This document shows positions 8,144 to 16,670 of a DNA stretch of 58,480 nucleotides, piece after piece. The notes beneath the pieces were generated by a model, which searched no databases, was not told the origin of the DNA, and saw only the letters and a list, made by a program, of their open reading frames with translations. The position numbers were made by a program, and so were the translations under genes. Numbering within the stretch: position 1 is the stretch's first letter; each line of letters begins with the position of its first letter. This DNA comes from Lachnobacterium bovis (GTDB lineage Bacteria; Bacillota; Clostridia; Lachnospirales; Lachnospiraceae), in NCBI RefSeq assembly GCF_900111325.1, contig NZ_FOGW01000017.1, positions 1-58,480 on the forward strand, given 5' to 3'.

Positions 8144-9064
8144 ATGGATTTAAATGATAATATTAAGCAGGAATATAAATCAGTCACACAAATTGCGCAA
8201 GAATGGAAAATAACAACTAGGGCAGTTAGAAATTATTGTCAGGAAGGAATGATTCCTGGAGTACAAAAAATAGGAAAGATGTGGCTAATTCCTGAAAACG
8301 CTAGAAAACCTATTAGAATGGAGAGTAAAAGGAAGAAAAAAGGTTTGTTAAAGGCGTTAGAGATAGAAATGAAAAAAGGAATTGATGATGGAATTTATCA
8401 TGGATTTGTTATTGATGCTACATTTAATACGTTTAAATTAGAGGGCGGAAAATTATCAAGAGAGCAAGTTCGCTATATGCACGACGATAAAAGTTTATCA
8501 TTAGGTGGAAATATTCTTGATGTTGATGAAATCATAGAGATGAGTAATCATTTTAGATGTTTAGATTTTATTATTAAAACAGCAAAAAAGGATCTTGATG
8601 AAAAATATATAAAGAAACTATTTTTTATGTTAGAAAATTCCACTGATGTAGTAGAAAATCTTACTTCAAAGAATTCATGTTATAAAAAATCAGAAAATAA
8701 ATTTAATGAAATCGAAACTGTAAAACCAGAAAATGTTGAAAAAGAAATAAAAATATTATTAGATGAATATAATTCAAAAGAAAATGTAGAATTAGACGAT
8801 GTATTATATCTTTTACACCGTTTTATGATGATTTCGCCATTTTCGATTTCTAATGGAAAAATCGCGAGGCTAATAGTATTGAAAGAATGTTTAAAGAATA
8901 GAATTGTACCGTTTTTAATTGAGGAAGATATGTCTGTCTTTTATTTAAGAGGAATAGAAAAATGGAAAGAAGAACCTTCTATTTTAAAGAACATAACATT
9001 AGTAGCACAAGAAAAGTTTAGTTCATATTTAGAATATTTTGGAATTAAATATAATAATATTTAA
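8144..9064 (+). CDS. HTH protein with a degenerate Fic-like domain
   Basis: This 306-residue protein starts with a MerR/excisionase-type helix-turn-helix (SVTQIAQEWKITTRAVRNYC, 13-32) and a basic linker (60-70). The rest is laid out like a Fic protein: FKLEGGKLSREQV (97-109) matches the conserved N-terminal IEGN region, and LLHRFMMISPFSISNGKIAR (223-242) aligns with the catalytic loop HPFxDGNGRxxR. The catalytic His is replaced by Ser231, the Asp by Ile, and the first Arg by Lys239, so AMP transfer looks impossible. It is probably a DNA-binding regulator. The start follows AAAGGAG at 8130-8136. Confidence 0.7.
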   Translation: MDLNDNIKQEYKSVTQIAQEWKITTRAVRNYCQEGMIPGVQKIGKMWLIPENARKPIRMESKRKKKGLLKALEIEMKKGIDDGIYHGFVIDATFNTFKLEGGKLSREQVRYMHDDKSLSLGGNILDVDEIIEMSNHFRCLDFIIKTAKKDLDEKYIKKLFFMLENSTDVVENLTSKNSCYKKSENKFNEIETVKPENVEKEIKILLDEYNSKENVELDDVLYLLHRFMMISPFSISNGKIARLIVLKECLKNRIVPFLIEEDMSVFYLRGIEKWKEEPSILKNITLVAQEKFSSYLEYFGIKYNNI

Positions 9065-9142
9065 CCTACCTATTTACAATGTGATGTTATTATGATAATC
9101 TATTACCATATTAGCATACTAAAGTAAAAAGGAGAGAAAAAT

Positions 9143-9952
9143 ATGAAAGCAAAAAAACTAAAAATTTCTTTATTGGTTGTAATAGCGATACTTATTGCGG
9201 TGTTAGGAGTTTATAGTGGCTTACACAATAAGAAGAAAGTACAAGATAATAAGAAAGATACATTTGTAGTTGGTTTTGATCAAAATTTTCCACCTTTTGG
9301 ATATAAAGATAAAAATGGTGAATTTAAAGGCTTTGACATCGATTTGGCAAGAGAATGCGCGAAAAGAATGAATAAGAAACTTGTTTTAAAACCAATTGAT
9401 TGGGATTCAAAGGATATTGAACTTGAAACAGGAAATATAGATTGTATTTGGAACGGATTTACAATAAACGGAAGAGAGAAGAATTATGCTTGGACTAAGG
9501 CATATATGGATAATTCTCAAGTGTTTGTAGTTAAAAAAGATTCGAATATTAATAATGCAAAAGATTTAGCTGGAAAAGTAATTGACGTTCAGATGGATTC
9601 ATCAGCAGAAACAGCTTTAAAAGATGAAGATCATAAGGATTTATTAAAAAGTTTTTCTAAAATGCAGACAGTAGGAGACTATAATACAGCAATGATGGAT
9701 TTAGAGTCTAGTGCAGTTGATGCAGTTGCAATGGATGTTTTTGTTGCAAAAGATCAAATAAAAGGACGTGAAGATAAATTTGCAATTTTAAAGGATAAAA
9801 TTTCAAATGAAAAATATGGCGTTGGATTTGAGAAGAAAAATACTAAGTTAAGAGATTTAGTTGAAGAAAAATTAATTGAAATGAAAAAAGATAAAACTTT
9901 TGCAAAAATCTCAAAAAAATGGTTTAAGGCAGATGTTTGTATTTTAAAATAA
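9143..9952 (+). CDS. Amino acid ABC transporter substrate-binding protein
   Basis: A 269-residue type-2 periplasmic-binding fold of the polar amino acid group. It has an N-terminal hydrophobic segment (8-26), then FVVGFDQNFPPFGYKDKNG, the typical start of the mature domain, and FDIDLARECAKRMNK. It captures an amino acid outside the membrane for the permease and ATPase that follow. The usual lipobox cysteine is missing (LGVYSGLHNKKK), so it is either anchored by the uncleaved helix or secreted. The start follows AAAGGAGAG at 9128-9136. It is the first gene of a three-gene operon. Confidence 0.92.
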   Translation: MKAKKLKISLLVVIAILIAVLGVYSGLHNKKKVQDNKKDTFVVGFDQNFPPFGYKDKNGEFKGFDIDLARECAKRMNKKLVLKPIDWDSKDIELETGNIDCIWNGFTINGREKNYAWTKAYMDNSQVFVVKKDSNINNAKDLAGKVIDVQMDSSAETALKDEDHKDLLKSFSKMQTVGDYNTAMMDLESSAVDAVAMDVFVAKDQIKGREDKFAILKDKISNEKYGVGFEKKNTKLRDLVEEKLIEMKKDKTFAKISKKWFKADVCILK

Positions 9953-9983
9953 TAAAAAATGGAAGGGTTGTTTTGATTTTTTT

Positions 9984-10637
9984 ATGAATATGATAGATAT
10001 TGTATTACAATTAGCTGATGGCATGATGGTTACAATAATGATTTTTATGTTGACACTTATTTTTTCATTGCCTCTTGGTTTAATTGTAACAACAGGAAGA
10101 ATGTCAAAGAATTATTTATTACAGGCAGTTGTTAAGGTATATATTTCGATCATGAGAGGAACACCTTTGATGTTACAACTGTTAGTTGTATATTATGGAC
10201 CGTATTATTTGTTTGGATGTAAATTGTCGCCAGAATACAGAGGCATTGCTGTTATTATTGGATTTTCTATAAACTATGCAGCATATTTTGCGGAAATTTT
10301 TAGAAGTGGTATATCATCTATGCCTGCTGGACAATACGAAGCAGCAAAAATATTAGGCTACAATAAGTTTCAAACGTTTATTTTTATAATTTTACCACAG
10401 GTTATAAAAAGAATATTACCGGCAATTACCAATGAAGTAATTACATTAGTTAAAGATACTTCGTTAGCATTTTCGATTGCATATTCAGAGATGTTTTCAG
10501 GGGCTAAGGCACTTGCAGCATCAGAAAAAAGTATGCTTCCTTTTGTAGTAGCGGCTATTTTTTACTATATATTTAATTTTGCAGTAGCTACAGTTATGGA
10601 ACTTTTTGAAGATAAATTAAGCTATTATGAAATATAG
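9984..10637 (+). CDS. Amino acid ABC transporter permease
   Basis: A 217-residue integral membrane protein of the His/Glu/Gln/Arg permease family with about five membrane segments. The EAA loop, which contacts the ATPase, is seen as AGQYEAAKILGYNKFQTFIFIILPQ. It forms the channel for the binding protein upstream. The best ribosome binding site, GGAAGGG at 9961-9967, is rather far (16 bases) from the ATG at 9984; ATG 9990 is an alternative. Confidence 0.93.
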   Translation: MNMIDIVLQLADGMMVTIMIFMLTLIFSLPLGLIVTTGRMSKNYLLQAVVKVYISIMRGTPLMLQLLVVYYGPYYLFGCKLSPEYRGIAVIIGFSINYAAYFAEIFRSGISSMPAGQYEAAKILGYNKFQTFIFIILPQVIKRILPAITNEVITLVKDTSLAFSIAYSEMFSGAKALAASEKSMLPFVVAAIFYYIFNFAVATVMELFEDKLSYYEI

Positions 10638-10678
10638 TATATGTTTAAAAATAAAATATTATGGAACGGAGTATATTT

Positions 10679-11440
10679 ATGTGTGTATTAGAAATGAAAC
10701 ATATAAAAAAGAGTTTCGATGGAAACGAAATTCTCAAAGATATAAGTTTTAGAGTAAATGAAGGAGATGTCGTTTCGATTATTGGACCTTCTGGTTCTGG
10801 AAAATCAACACTTTTAAGATGTGCAACTTTTCTTGAAACAATTGATGATGGAGAACTTTTATATTTAGGAAAAAAAGTTGTTGAATCTGATGGAAAAAAA
10901 GCTATATATGCTGATAAAAATAGTGTGAAAAAAGCAATGGAGTGTTTTGGCTTAGTTTTTCAGAATTTTAATCTTTTTCCACATTATTCAGTGTTGAAAA
11001 ATATCATTGATGCACCTATTAGAGTGCAAAAGAGAAATAAAGAAGAGGTTATCAAAGAGGCTAGAGAATTATTAAAAAAGATGGGATTAGAAGGAAGAGA
11101 AGATGCATACCCATGTCAATTATCAGGTGGGCAGCAGCAGAGAGTTTCAATTGCTAGAGCACTTGCACTAAAGCCACAAATACTATTTTTTGATGAACCA
11201 ACTTCAGCCTTAGATCCAGAGTTAACAATAGAAATTTTAAAAGTCATTAAAGAATTAGCAAAAGAAAAAATGACAATGGTAATTGTAACCCATGAAATGG
11301 ATTTTGCAAAAAATGTTTCAAGCAAAATGATTTTTATGGATAAAGGATTTATAGTTGAGGAAACAACTCCAGAGGAAATGTTTAATTCGAAGAATCAACG
11401 AACAATGGAATTTTTAGGAAAATATAAAAATGTTAATTAA
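10679..11440 (+). CDS. Amino acid ABC transporter ATP-binding protein
   Basis: A 253-residue GlnQ/HisP-type ATPase. It shows Walker A GPSGSGKST, the Q-loop FQNFNLFPH, the signature LSGGQQQRVSIARAL, Walker B ILFFDEP and the switch His in VTHEM. It drives uptake with the preceding permease and binding protein. I place the start at ATG 10679 because GGAG (10668-10671) sits 7 bases before it; an in-frame ATG at 10661 lacks a ribosome binding site. A promoter and hairpin of the next unit begin just after the stop. Confidence 0.94.
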   Translation: MCVLEMKHIKKSFDGNEILKDISFRVNEGDVVSIIGPSGSGKSTLLRCATFLETIDDGELLYLGKKVVESDGKKAIYADKNSVKKAMECFGLVFQNFNLFPHYSVLKNIIDAPIRVQKRNKEEVIKEARELLKKMGLEGREDAYPCQLSGGQQQRVSIARALALKPQILFFDEPTSALDPELTIEILKVIKELAKEKMTMVIVTHEMDFAKNVSSKMIFMDKGFIVEETTPEEMFNSKNQRTMEFLGKYKNVN

Positions 11441-11443
11441 AAT

Positions 11444-11472
11444 TTGACATTTCTGTAAATAATGTATAAAAT
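11444..11472 (+). promoter_or_regulatory. Promoter upstream of the RsgI-like gene
   Basis: TTGACA (11444-11449) and TAAAAT (11467-11472) are spaced 17 bases, predicting a start near 11479. A hairpin with a T-tract begins within a few bases of that point. Confidence 0.75.
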
Positions 11473-11481
11473 AAGGTTAGG

Positions 11482-11525
11482 TGTCTCAAGAAATATTATG
11501 TTAAATTATTCTTGAGGCATTTTTA
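11482..11525 (+). terminator. Intrinsic terminator or attenuator before rsgI
   Basis: TGTCTCAAGAA (11482-11492) pairs with TTCTTGAGGCA (11509-11519), followed by TTTTT. It can end the ABC transporter operon. It also lies downstream of the promoter at 11444-11472, so it could act as an attenuator of the next gene. Confidence 0.85.
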
Positions 11526-11582
11526 GTTTTAGGTGATTAATATTTGTAAAATATATAAGATATAGAAGACAGAGAGTTGAAT

Positions 11583-12713
11583 ATGAAGGCATTAATTTTA
11601 GACAAGGATAAAAATAATGAAGTTGTTGTACTTAGAGAAGATGGTGAAATTTTAACTGTCGATTGTCAGGGTATGATAGGCGAAACCATAGAACTTGAAA
11701 AACAAAAAAATATAAAAGATGAAATGGTAGAGTATATCAAAGAAATAATGTTTGCATGCGTATGTTTTGCAATTGTTTTAATTGCAACAGCTAGTTATAA
11801 TTTTTATTGTCGAAGTCCATATATATACGTGTCACTAGATATTAACCCTTCGGTAGAGTATACTCTAAACCGCCAAGGAAAAGTAATTGAAGTCAGTGCA
11901 CTCAATATTGATGGAAAGAGGGTATTAAAAAAATATAATACAGTATGTAAAAAATATTGTGACTTTGATAAAGCAATTGATACAACGACTGATATCCTTT
12001 ATAAGGAAAATTATATCAAGAAAACTAATAATTATATTCTTATGAATATTTCAAGTGATAATAAGAGTACAATTAGTAGTTTAGAAAATCATATTGAAGA
12101 ATTGATTAAGAAAAAAGGCGATAAGTCTTTAAATCTATATTTTACAGAATCAAATAAAAAAGTGCATGAAAAGGCTACTAAACTCGGTATTTCAACAGGA
12201 CGTTATGTCATGATGGAAGACATATATAAGGATGAGAGTGACGATGATGGTGAAATACCAAGCGAGGAAGAAAAGGTCAAGGTATGTCAAAATGATTCTG
12301 TTTTTTCATTGTTATCATCAACTGGAAGAATTTCTAGTGATAAAGATAAGCAAAGTGATAGTACCTATAGTGATGAAAAAAAAGAAAAAATAGATGATTT
12401 TTCAAAGGAAAAGGAATATAATAGAAGTACTAAAGATGACAAAGAGATTTGTTATCAAGAAAAAGTAGATAAACAAGAAAACGAAATGGATTTTGAGACT
12501 TTAAATCAAAAAAATAATGATAGTAAAGTTAATAAAGAATTCACAGATAAAAATGGAAAATCGCTCAAATACAATAGTAAAGGTCTTGTTAAATCAAATG
12601 GATCTAAGTCGAAAGATACGGCAACGATTGATGAAACAACGGATCCTACAAAACAAGCACAAAGTAAAGAAAATTCAAAGTCTAACAATAAGACCGAAGA
12701 AGACGAGCGATAG
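11583..12713 (+). CDS. RsgI-like anti-sigma factor domain protein
   Basis: A single-pass membrane protein of about 376 residues. The N-terminal ~45 residues resemble the RsgI_N domain that binds sigma-I. A membrane helix follows (54-75), then the conserved extracellular RsgI region YVSLDINPSVEYTLNRQGKV (82-101). The last ~160 residues are Lys/Ser/Asp-rich and look disordered, where other RsgI proteins carry carbohydrate-binding or sensing domains. No sigI-like gene is adjacent. The start is ATG 11583; a TTG at 11577 is in frame. Confidence 0.85.
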   Translation: MKALILDKDKNNEVVVLREDGEILTVDCQGMIGETIELEKQKNIKDEMVEYIKEIMFACVCFAIVLIATASYNFYCRSPYIYVSLDINPSVEYTLNRQGKVIEVSALNIDGKRVLKKYNTVCKKYCDFDKAIDTTTDILYKENYIKKTNNYILMNISSDNKSTISSLENHIEELIKKKGDKSLNLYFTESNKKVHEKATKLGISTGRYVMMEDIYKDESDDDGEIPSEEEKVKVCQNDSVFSLLSSTGRISSDKDKQSDSTYSDEKKEKIDDFSKEKEYNRSTKDDKEICYQEKVDKQENEMDFETLNQKNNDSKVNKEFTDKNGKSLKYNSKGLVKSNGSKSKDTATIDETTDPTKQAQSKENSKSNNKTEEDER

Positions 12714-12928
12714 GTTGAAATATTAAACTTTTTGTGGTAAAAATAAATTATATATAAATTTTATAAAAAAAGATTCGATAAATATTAATATAATATTATT
12801 TATATATATTTACTAGTTTATTAATAAGACAAAAGGGGGGACTTATATTATACTAGTATTTACATTATAGGGGTGACTAGAAAGCTAACGAATTTAACCA
12901 GTATTCCTTTAATGGAGAGAGGAAACTT

Positions 12929-13483
12929 ATGAAAAAATTGTTGGTTCTAGATAGTAAAAATTATACAGATGATATGCCTGTTTTTGAGAAACACGCAGTC
13001 CGTACAATTATTGTTAAAGAAAATAAAATTGCAACGCAGCACGGAACAGCAGGTGATTATAAGATAATCGGTGGAGGTATAGAAAACGGGGAAACCTATA
13101 TTGATACGATTATAAGAGAAGCAAGGGAAGAGGCAGGTCTATTAGTAAAACGAAATTCTGTTAAAGAATTGGGCGAAATTGAAGAGATTAGAGAAGATTT
13201 GTATCAGAAAAATTTAAAGTATGTATGTCATTCTTATTTTTATTTTTGTGAAGTAGAGGATGAGATGGTTGAGACGAATATGACTTTAAGTGAAATAAAA
13301 AAGGGTTATCATTTATGCTGGGCTACGCCAGAGGAAATTATTGATGCTAATTCATATTTTTATTATTCACCATGGATTTATAGAGATACAATGTTTGTAA
13401 AGATGTTACAAAATCATCAATTTGATGACGTTATTTCATTTGACAGAAAAAGTGAAGAAGTGTCTAGAATGTTAGTAAGGTAA
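12929..13483 (+). CDS. Nudix hydrolase
   Basis: A 184-residue cytoplasmic pyrophosphohydrolase. The Nudix box GX5EX7REXXEEXG is complete in GGIENGETYIDTIIREAREE and the following AGL. The substrate is not evident from sequence; relatives clean up nucleoside diphosphate derivatives. The start is set by GGAGAGAGG at 12913-12921. Upstream, the 215-base gap holds two G-runs (GGGGGG near 12834 and GGGG near 12871) in otherwise AT-rich DNA, but I cannot assign them. Confidence 0.92.
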   Translation: MKKLLVLDSKNYTDDMPVFEKHAVRTIIVKENKIATQHGTAGDYKIIGGGIENGETYIDTIIREAREEAGLLVKRNSVKELGEIEEIREDLYQKNLKYVCHSYFYFCEVEDEMVETNMTLSEIKKGYHLCWATPEEIIDANSYFYYSPWIYRDTMFVKMLQNHQFDDVISFDRKSEEVSRMLVR

Positions 13484-13626
13484 TTTCAATTTTAGTTCTG
13501 TTATTATAATTGACATAACCATGATTGAATTATTTTCCTTCAATAAAATGTGTTAAAGGCGAAAGGTACGGTTAAACGTTATTAGAACATGTGACAGTGT
13601 ATGTTGGTTAATTGGGGGGATGTATC

Positions 13627-14316
13627 ATGGAACACACATTAAAAAATACTCCGGTAGTATTTAGGACAAGAATAGAATTTAGTGATGATGAAATTCGCAG
13701 ACAGGAAATTATTAGAAGATGGAAAGATGAAACTTTTCAACATGAACATAGTGTTGCAAGAAATAAGGTTATTGATTATATAGAATTTTTAAATAAATTG
13801 TATATAAAAAAGACTGGAGAAGGTTTTGCAAGACATATTGAAAGTAGAATGAAAACTGCAGATAGTATTTGCGAGAAGCTACAGAGAAAAGGTTGTAAAG
13901 TTAATTTTGATGTTGCGTTAACTAGACTAAATGATATTTCTGGAGTTAGAGTGATTTGCTTTTGTTTAAAAGATATTTATTGGATTGTAAATAAAATAAA
14001 ATCAGATGGTAAATATCAAGTTATAAAAGAAAAGGATTATATCAAACATCCAAAATCAAATGGTTATCAGAGTTATCATTTAATTTTAGGAGTTCCGATT
14101 GAGACTCCTAAGGGGCAAAAGATGATGAGAGTAGAGATTCAACTTCGTACAATCATTATGGATGCGTGGGCTTCTGTTGATCAGAGAGTAATCTATAAAA
14201 AGAAAAAACGTATCTCATCTAAATTAAAAGAACGAGTTAAACAGTATGGTAAGATGGGAAATATGCTAGATGATTTAATCCAGGTTACTTTAGATGAAAA
14301 TTATAAAAAGGTATAA
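13627..14316 (+). CDS. Small alarmone synthetase (RelA/SpoT synthetase domain)
   Basis: A 229-residue single-domain (p)ppGpp synthetase of the RelQ/YjbM type. The core is seen in ARLNDISGVRVICF-like sequence, the G-loop region HPKSNGYQSYH, and VEIQLRTIIMDAWASVDQ. There is no HD hydrolase, TGS or ACT domain. It transfers pyrophosphate from ATP to GTP or GDP, complementing the long RelA/SpoT enzyme at 40790. I choose ATG 13627 with GGGGGGA (13614-13620) as its ribosome binding site; a TTG at 13612 overlaps that site. Confidence 0.93.
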   Translation: MEHTLKNTPVVFRTRIEFSDDEIRRQEIIRRWKDETFQHEHSVARNKVIDYIEFLNKLYIKKTGEGFARHIESRMKTADSICEKLQRKGCKVNFDVALTRLNDISGVRVICFCLKDIYWIVNKIKSDGKYQVIKEKDYIKHPKSNGYQSYHLILGVPIETPKGQKMMRVEIQLRTIIMDAWASVDQRVIYKKKKRISSKLKERVKQYGKMGNMLDDLIQVTLDENYKKV

Positions 14317-14361
14317 AAATCACAAAAAGAAGTAAATCTGATAAAAACGAATTAAAACATT

Positions 14362-14403
14362 AAGAGCTAGGAGAGTAAGTATAATTCTTCTAGTTCTTTT
14401 TTT
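14362..14403 (+). terminator. Terminator of the small alarmone synthetase gene
   Basis: AAGAGCTAGGAGAG pairs with TTCTTCTAGTTCTT (two G-T pairs) around a loop of about 9 nt and continues into a T-tract. Confidence 0.85.
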
Positions 14404-14468
14404 GGTATGAGAGAAATTATTGCATAATAAACAAAAAAACGTATATTTTTTCGTATATTAATATCTAG

Positions 14469-14496
14469 TTACAAAATTATTAGAATATGATAAAAT
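14469..14496 (+). promoter_or_regulatory. Promoter of the SseB-domain gene
   Basis: TTACAA (14469-14474) and TAAAAT (14491-14496) are spaced 16 bases. It falls between the preceding terminator and the ATG at 14605. Confidence 0.6.
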
Positions 14497-14604
14497 GAGA
14501 AGGGATAGGCGGAGTGTTGATTGGAATTAAAAGATAGATTCTAAGAGACATGTTATAGATAAATGAATTAATAAAATAAGGGTTTGATTAAGAAAGGGTA
14601 AAAA

Positions 14605-15534
14605 ATGGAGAATAAAAACAAGGAAAATCAAAAAATTGATGTCGAAATGACAATTGAAATAGAAAACAAAGAATTAGGAGAATTAATTGTAGCATATAAT
14701 GAGCACAAAGATGCAGAGCATCTTACTAAACTAGTTAATCATATCATGGAATGTAGGGTGTTAGTACCAGCATTAATGAGTGAAGATAAAAGTCCGGTGC
14801 CAGCTTTTATACAAAATAGTGATGATGAGTTGTATATGCCAGTCTATACATCTGCAAAACATATTCCAGAAGAACCAGCTAGTCCACTAGTTATTAATAT
14901 GCCATTTTTAGCAGTGGTTGAGATGGCAGTTACTCCTGAATTTAATGTTGAGGGTATTATTCTTAATGCTTTTACAGATAGTTTAATTTTTAAATTACCA
15001 CTTTTAGAAAAAATAGTTGAAGTTGAAAAAGAGAAAACACAAGGTGTAATTCCTTTAGATGAACTTACAGATGAGCAATATCATGTTTGGACAAGAAAAC
15101 AAGTTGAATTTACACTTTTACCTAAGAAGTTATTTGAAGAAGGGGATAAATTTATTCAAGAATTATCTGATGGAAAAGAAAAGTACATGGACGAACTTTA
15201 TGAAGAGTTTTATCAGGAAAAAAGAATGTATCCATATTTAGAGGAAGAATTTTCTGTTATGACTATGAACATAAGTGATGATGTTTCTATTGTTCGTGTA
15301 GATTTTCCTGAAAGATATATGCAAGTGCCTTCATGTTATAGAGTATATCTTGTATGGGATAGACAAAAAAATGAAGGTAAATACTTTACAATCGAAAAAA
15401 CTGTAAATGAAGATATAAGATTGTTAGGTGGGGTTATGCCAAAAATATCACATGCTAGTTATGGAGAAGCACCTGATGAAGGTAACGAGTTACAAACAAT
15501 TATAGATCTTATAGAAGATAAAGTAATTGCGTAA
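14605..15534 (+). CDS. SseB family protein
   Basis: A 309-residue soluble acidic protein. The segment from about residue 30 (LIVAYNEHKDAEHLTKLVNHIMECRVLVPAL, then LYMPVYTSAKHIP and FLAVVEMA) fits the SseB N-terminal domain, a small alpha/beta module named for the E. coli serine-sensitivity protein. The C-terminal half, rich in Glu and Tyr, is not assigned. Molecular function in the family is poorly known. The start follows AGAAAGGG at 14591-14598. The next gene, 74 bases on, may be co-transcribed. Confidence 0.75.
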   Translation: MENKNKENQKIDVEMTIEIENKELGELIVAYNEHKDAEHLTKLVNHIMECRVLVPALMSEDKSPVPAFIQNSDDELYMPVYTSAKHIPEEPASPLVINMPFLAVVEMAVTPEFNVEGIILNAFTDSLIFKLPLLEKIVEVEKEKTQGVIPLDELTDEQYHVWTRKQVEFTLLPKKLFEEGDKFIQELSDGKEKYMDELYEEFYQEKRMYPYLEEEFSVMTMNISDDVSIVRVDFPERYMQVPSCYRVYLVWDRQKNEGKYFTIEKTVNEDIRLLGGVMPKISHASYGEAPDEGNELQTIIDLIEDKVIA

Positions 15535-15574
15535 TAAATTTTTGTTATTGACCTTCACCGAGAAGTATCAGATG

Positions 15575-15590
15575 TGAGCTAATTAGCTCA
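15575..15590. promoter_or_regulatory. Perfect 16-bp palindrome next to a ribosome binding site
   Basis: TGAGCTAATTAGCTCA is a perfect palindrome ending six bases before the GGAGG (15596-15600) of the following gene. It could be a small operator. As RNA it cannot form a usable loop without opening its centre. Confidence 0.5.
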
Positions 15591-15608
15591 TTTATGGAGG
15601 TATTGTTT

Positions 15609-15989
15609 ATGTACGCATATTTAGATGATGGAACTTTTGATTTGCTGGGAATGAACTATATTTTAGAAAAGGGTATTGAATTATCAGCGGGTCATTTCCA
15701 ACCAGAAGCTTATATTAATTTTGTGAAAGAACCAGATTTTGGCTGTGAGGGTCGTCCGGAAGGAAAACCTATTTTTGCAGAATTAGAGGTTTACACAATA
15801 AAAGGTCCTAAGACTTTATTAGCTGCTTTACAGACTTTAGATGAGACTGGTTTATATGATCAGATGTGGGTCGGATACTTAAAGAAAAAGGATGGCTCAC
15901 TTGAATTTGTAAGTTGCAGAGATGGTGTGGATGAGTACACTGTTGTTGATAAGGTGAAATGGGATAATTTAATGGTAAAAAATAAGTAA
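15609..15989 (+). CDS. Hypothetical protein, 126 residues
   Basis: I do not recognise this family. It is acidic and soluble, with a regular alpha/beta pattern (EAYINFVKEPDFGCEGRPEGKPIFAEL; TLLAALQTLDETGLYDQMWVGYL). The start is ATG 15609, eight bases after GGAGG (15596-15600); an ATG at 15594 overlaps that site and is unlikely. It is probably transcribed with the SseB-domain gene, 74 bases upstream. A terminator follows at 16092. Confidence 0.75.
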   Translation: MYAYLDDGTFDLLGMNYILEKGIELSAGHFQPEAYINFVKEPDFGCEGRPEGKPIFAELEVYTIKGPKTLLAALQTLDETGLYDQMWVGYLKKKDGSLEFVSCRDGVDEYTVVDKVKWDNLMVKNK

Positions 15990-15990
15990 A

Positions 15991-16042
15991 AGTTATATAG
16001 AAAAAAATAAGTATACAGTTATATAGAAAAAATAAGTATACA
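15991..16042 (+). repeat. Short direct repeat, two copies of about 26 bp
   Basis: AGTTATATAGAAAAAAATAAGTATAC is repeated once with one A fewer (15991 and 16017). A related AATAAGT stretch lies at each edge. It is noncoding and sits just before the terminator. Confidence 0.75.
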
Positions 16043-16091
16043 TAGAAAGAAAAGAAGTAGAATAAAAGTAAAAGAAATATGATAAAAATAA

Positions 16092-16136
16092 AAGTCATAC
16101 AATTGCAGAAAAATAAATGCAATTGTGTGACTTTTT
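16092..16136. terminator. Bidirectional terminator between convergent genes
   Basis: AAGTCATACAATTGCA pairs with TGCAATTGTGTGACTT around a 10-nt A-rich loop. A T-run follows on the plus strand and an A-run precedes, giving T-tracts on both strands. Confidence 0.9.
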
Positions 16137-16156
16137 GCGTTTTGAGATTTTCTAAT

Positions 16157-16636
16157 TTAACGAATTATATCGCCAAAAGATGCACGAACAACTTTTGCTA
16201 GATCATGTGGATTTAATTTGATTGAAGTTCCAATTCTTCCACCGCTTATATAGATTTCGTCATATTTTTCAGCAGTTGAATCTATTATAGTTTGGAATTG
16301 TTTTTTCATTCCAAGAGGTGAACACCCACCTCTGACATAACCTGTAATTGCTGTTAAATCTTTGACGTGGATCATTTCTACGGATTTTTCGTTAACTGAA
16401 CGTGCAGCCGCCTTTAAATCAACTTCTTCAGCGATAGGAATAACGAATACATAGTAGTTATTACTTTTACCCTTCATTACAAGTGTTTTATAGGATTGCT
16501 CTATAGAAGCACCAGATGCTTCGGCTGTGTGAATGCCATCAATAAATTCATCACATTCATAGTTTATAAGTTCATAATTTACCTTGTTACGTTCTAAAAT
16601 ACGTACTGCGTTGGTTTTTGCTTCCTTCTTAGCCAT
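16157..16636 (-). CDS. ybaK: Cys-tRNA(Pro) deacylase (YbaK/EbsC family)
   Basis: A 159-residue aminoacyl-tRNA deacylase that removes cysteine mistakenly attached to tRNA-Pro. Family hallmarks are the start TNAVRILERNKVNYELINYE, SYKTLVMKG, VFVIPIAEEVDLKAAARS, GYVRGGCSPLGMKKQF and ISGGRIGTSIKLNPHDL. The length is typical. The start follows AGGAGG on the minus strand at 16642-16647. It has its own promoter, with a palindrome at the predicted transcription start. Confidence 0.95.
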   Translation of the reverse strand: MAKKEAKTNAVRILERNKVNYELINYECDEFIDGIHTAEASGASIEQSYKTLVMKGKSNNYYVFVIPIAEEVDLKAAARSVNEKSVEMIHVKDLTAITGYVRGGCSPLGMKKQFQTIIDSTAEKYDEIYISGGRIGTSIKLNPHDLAKVVRASFGDIIR

Positions 16637-16670
16637 TTCTTTCCTCCTATTGGAATAAACGATTTTTGTA

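Noticed and set aside
12506..12726. Overlapping frames in the RsgI tail region
   Set aside because: They are products of low-complexity Lys/Ser/Asp codons and lack initiation signals.
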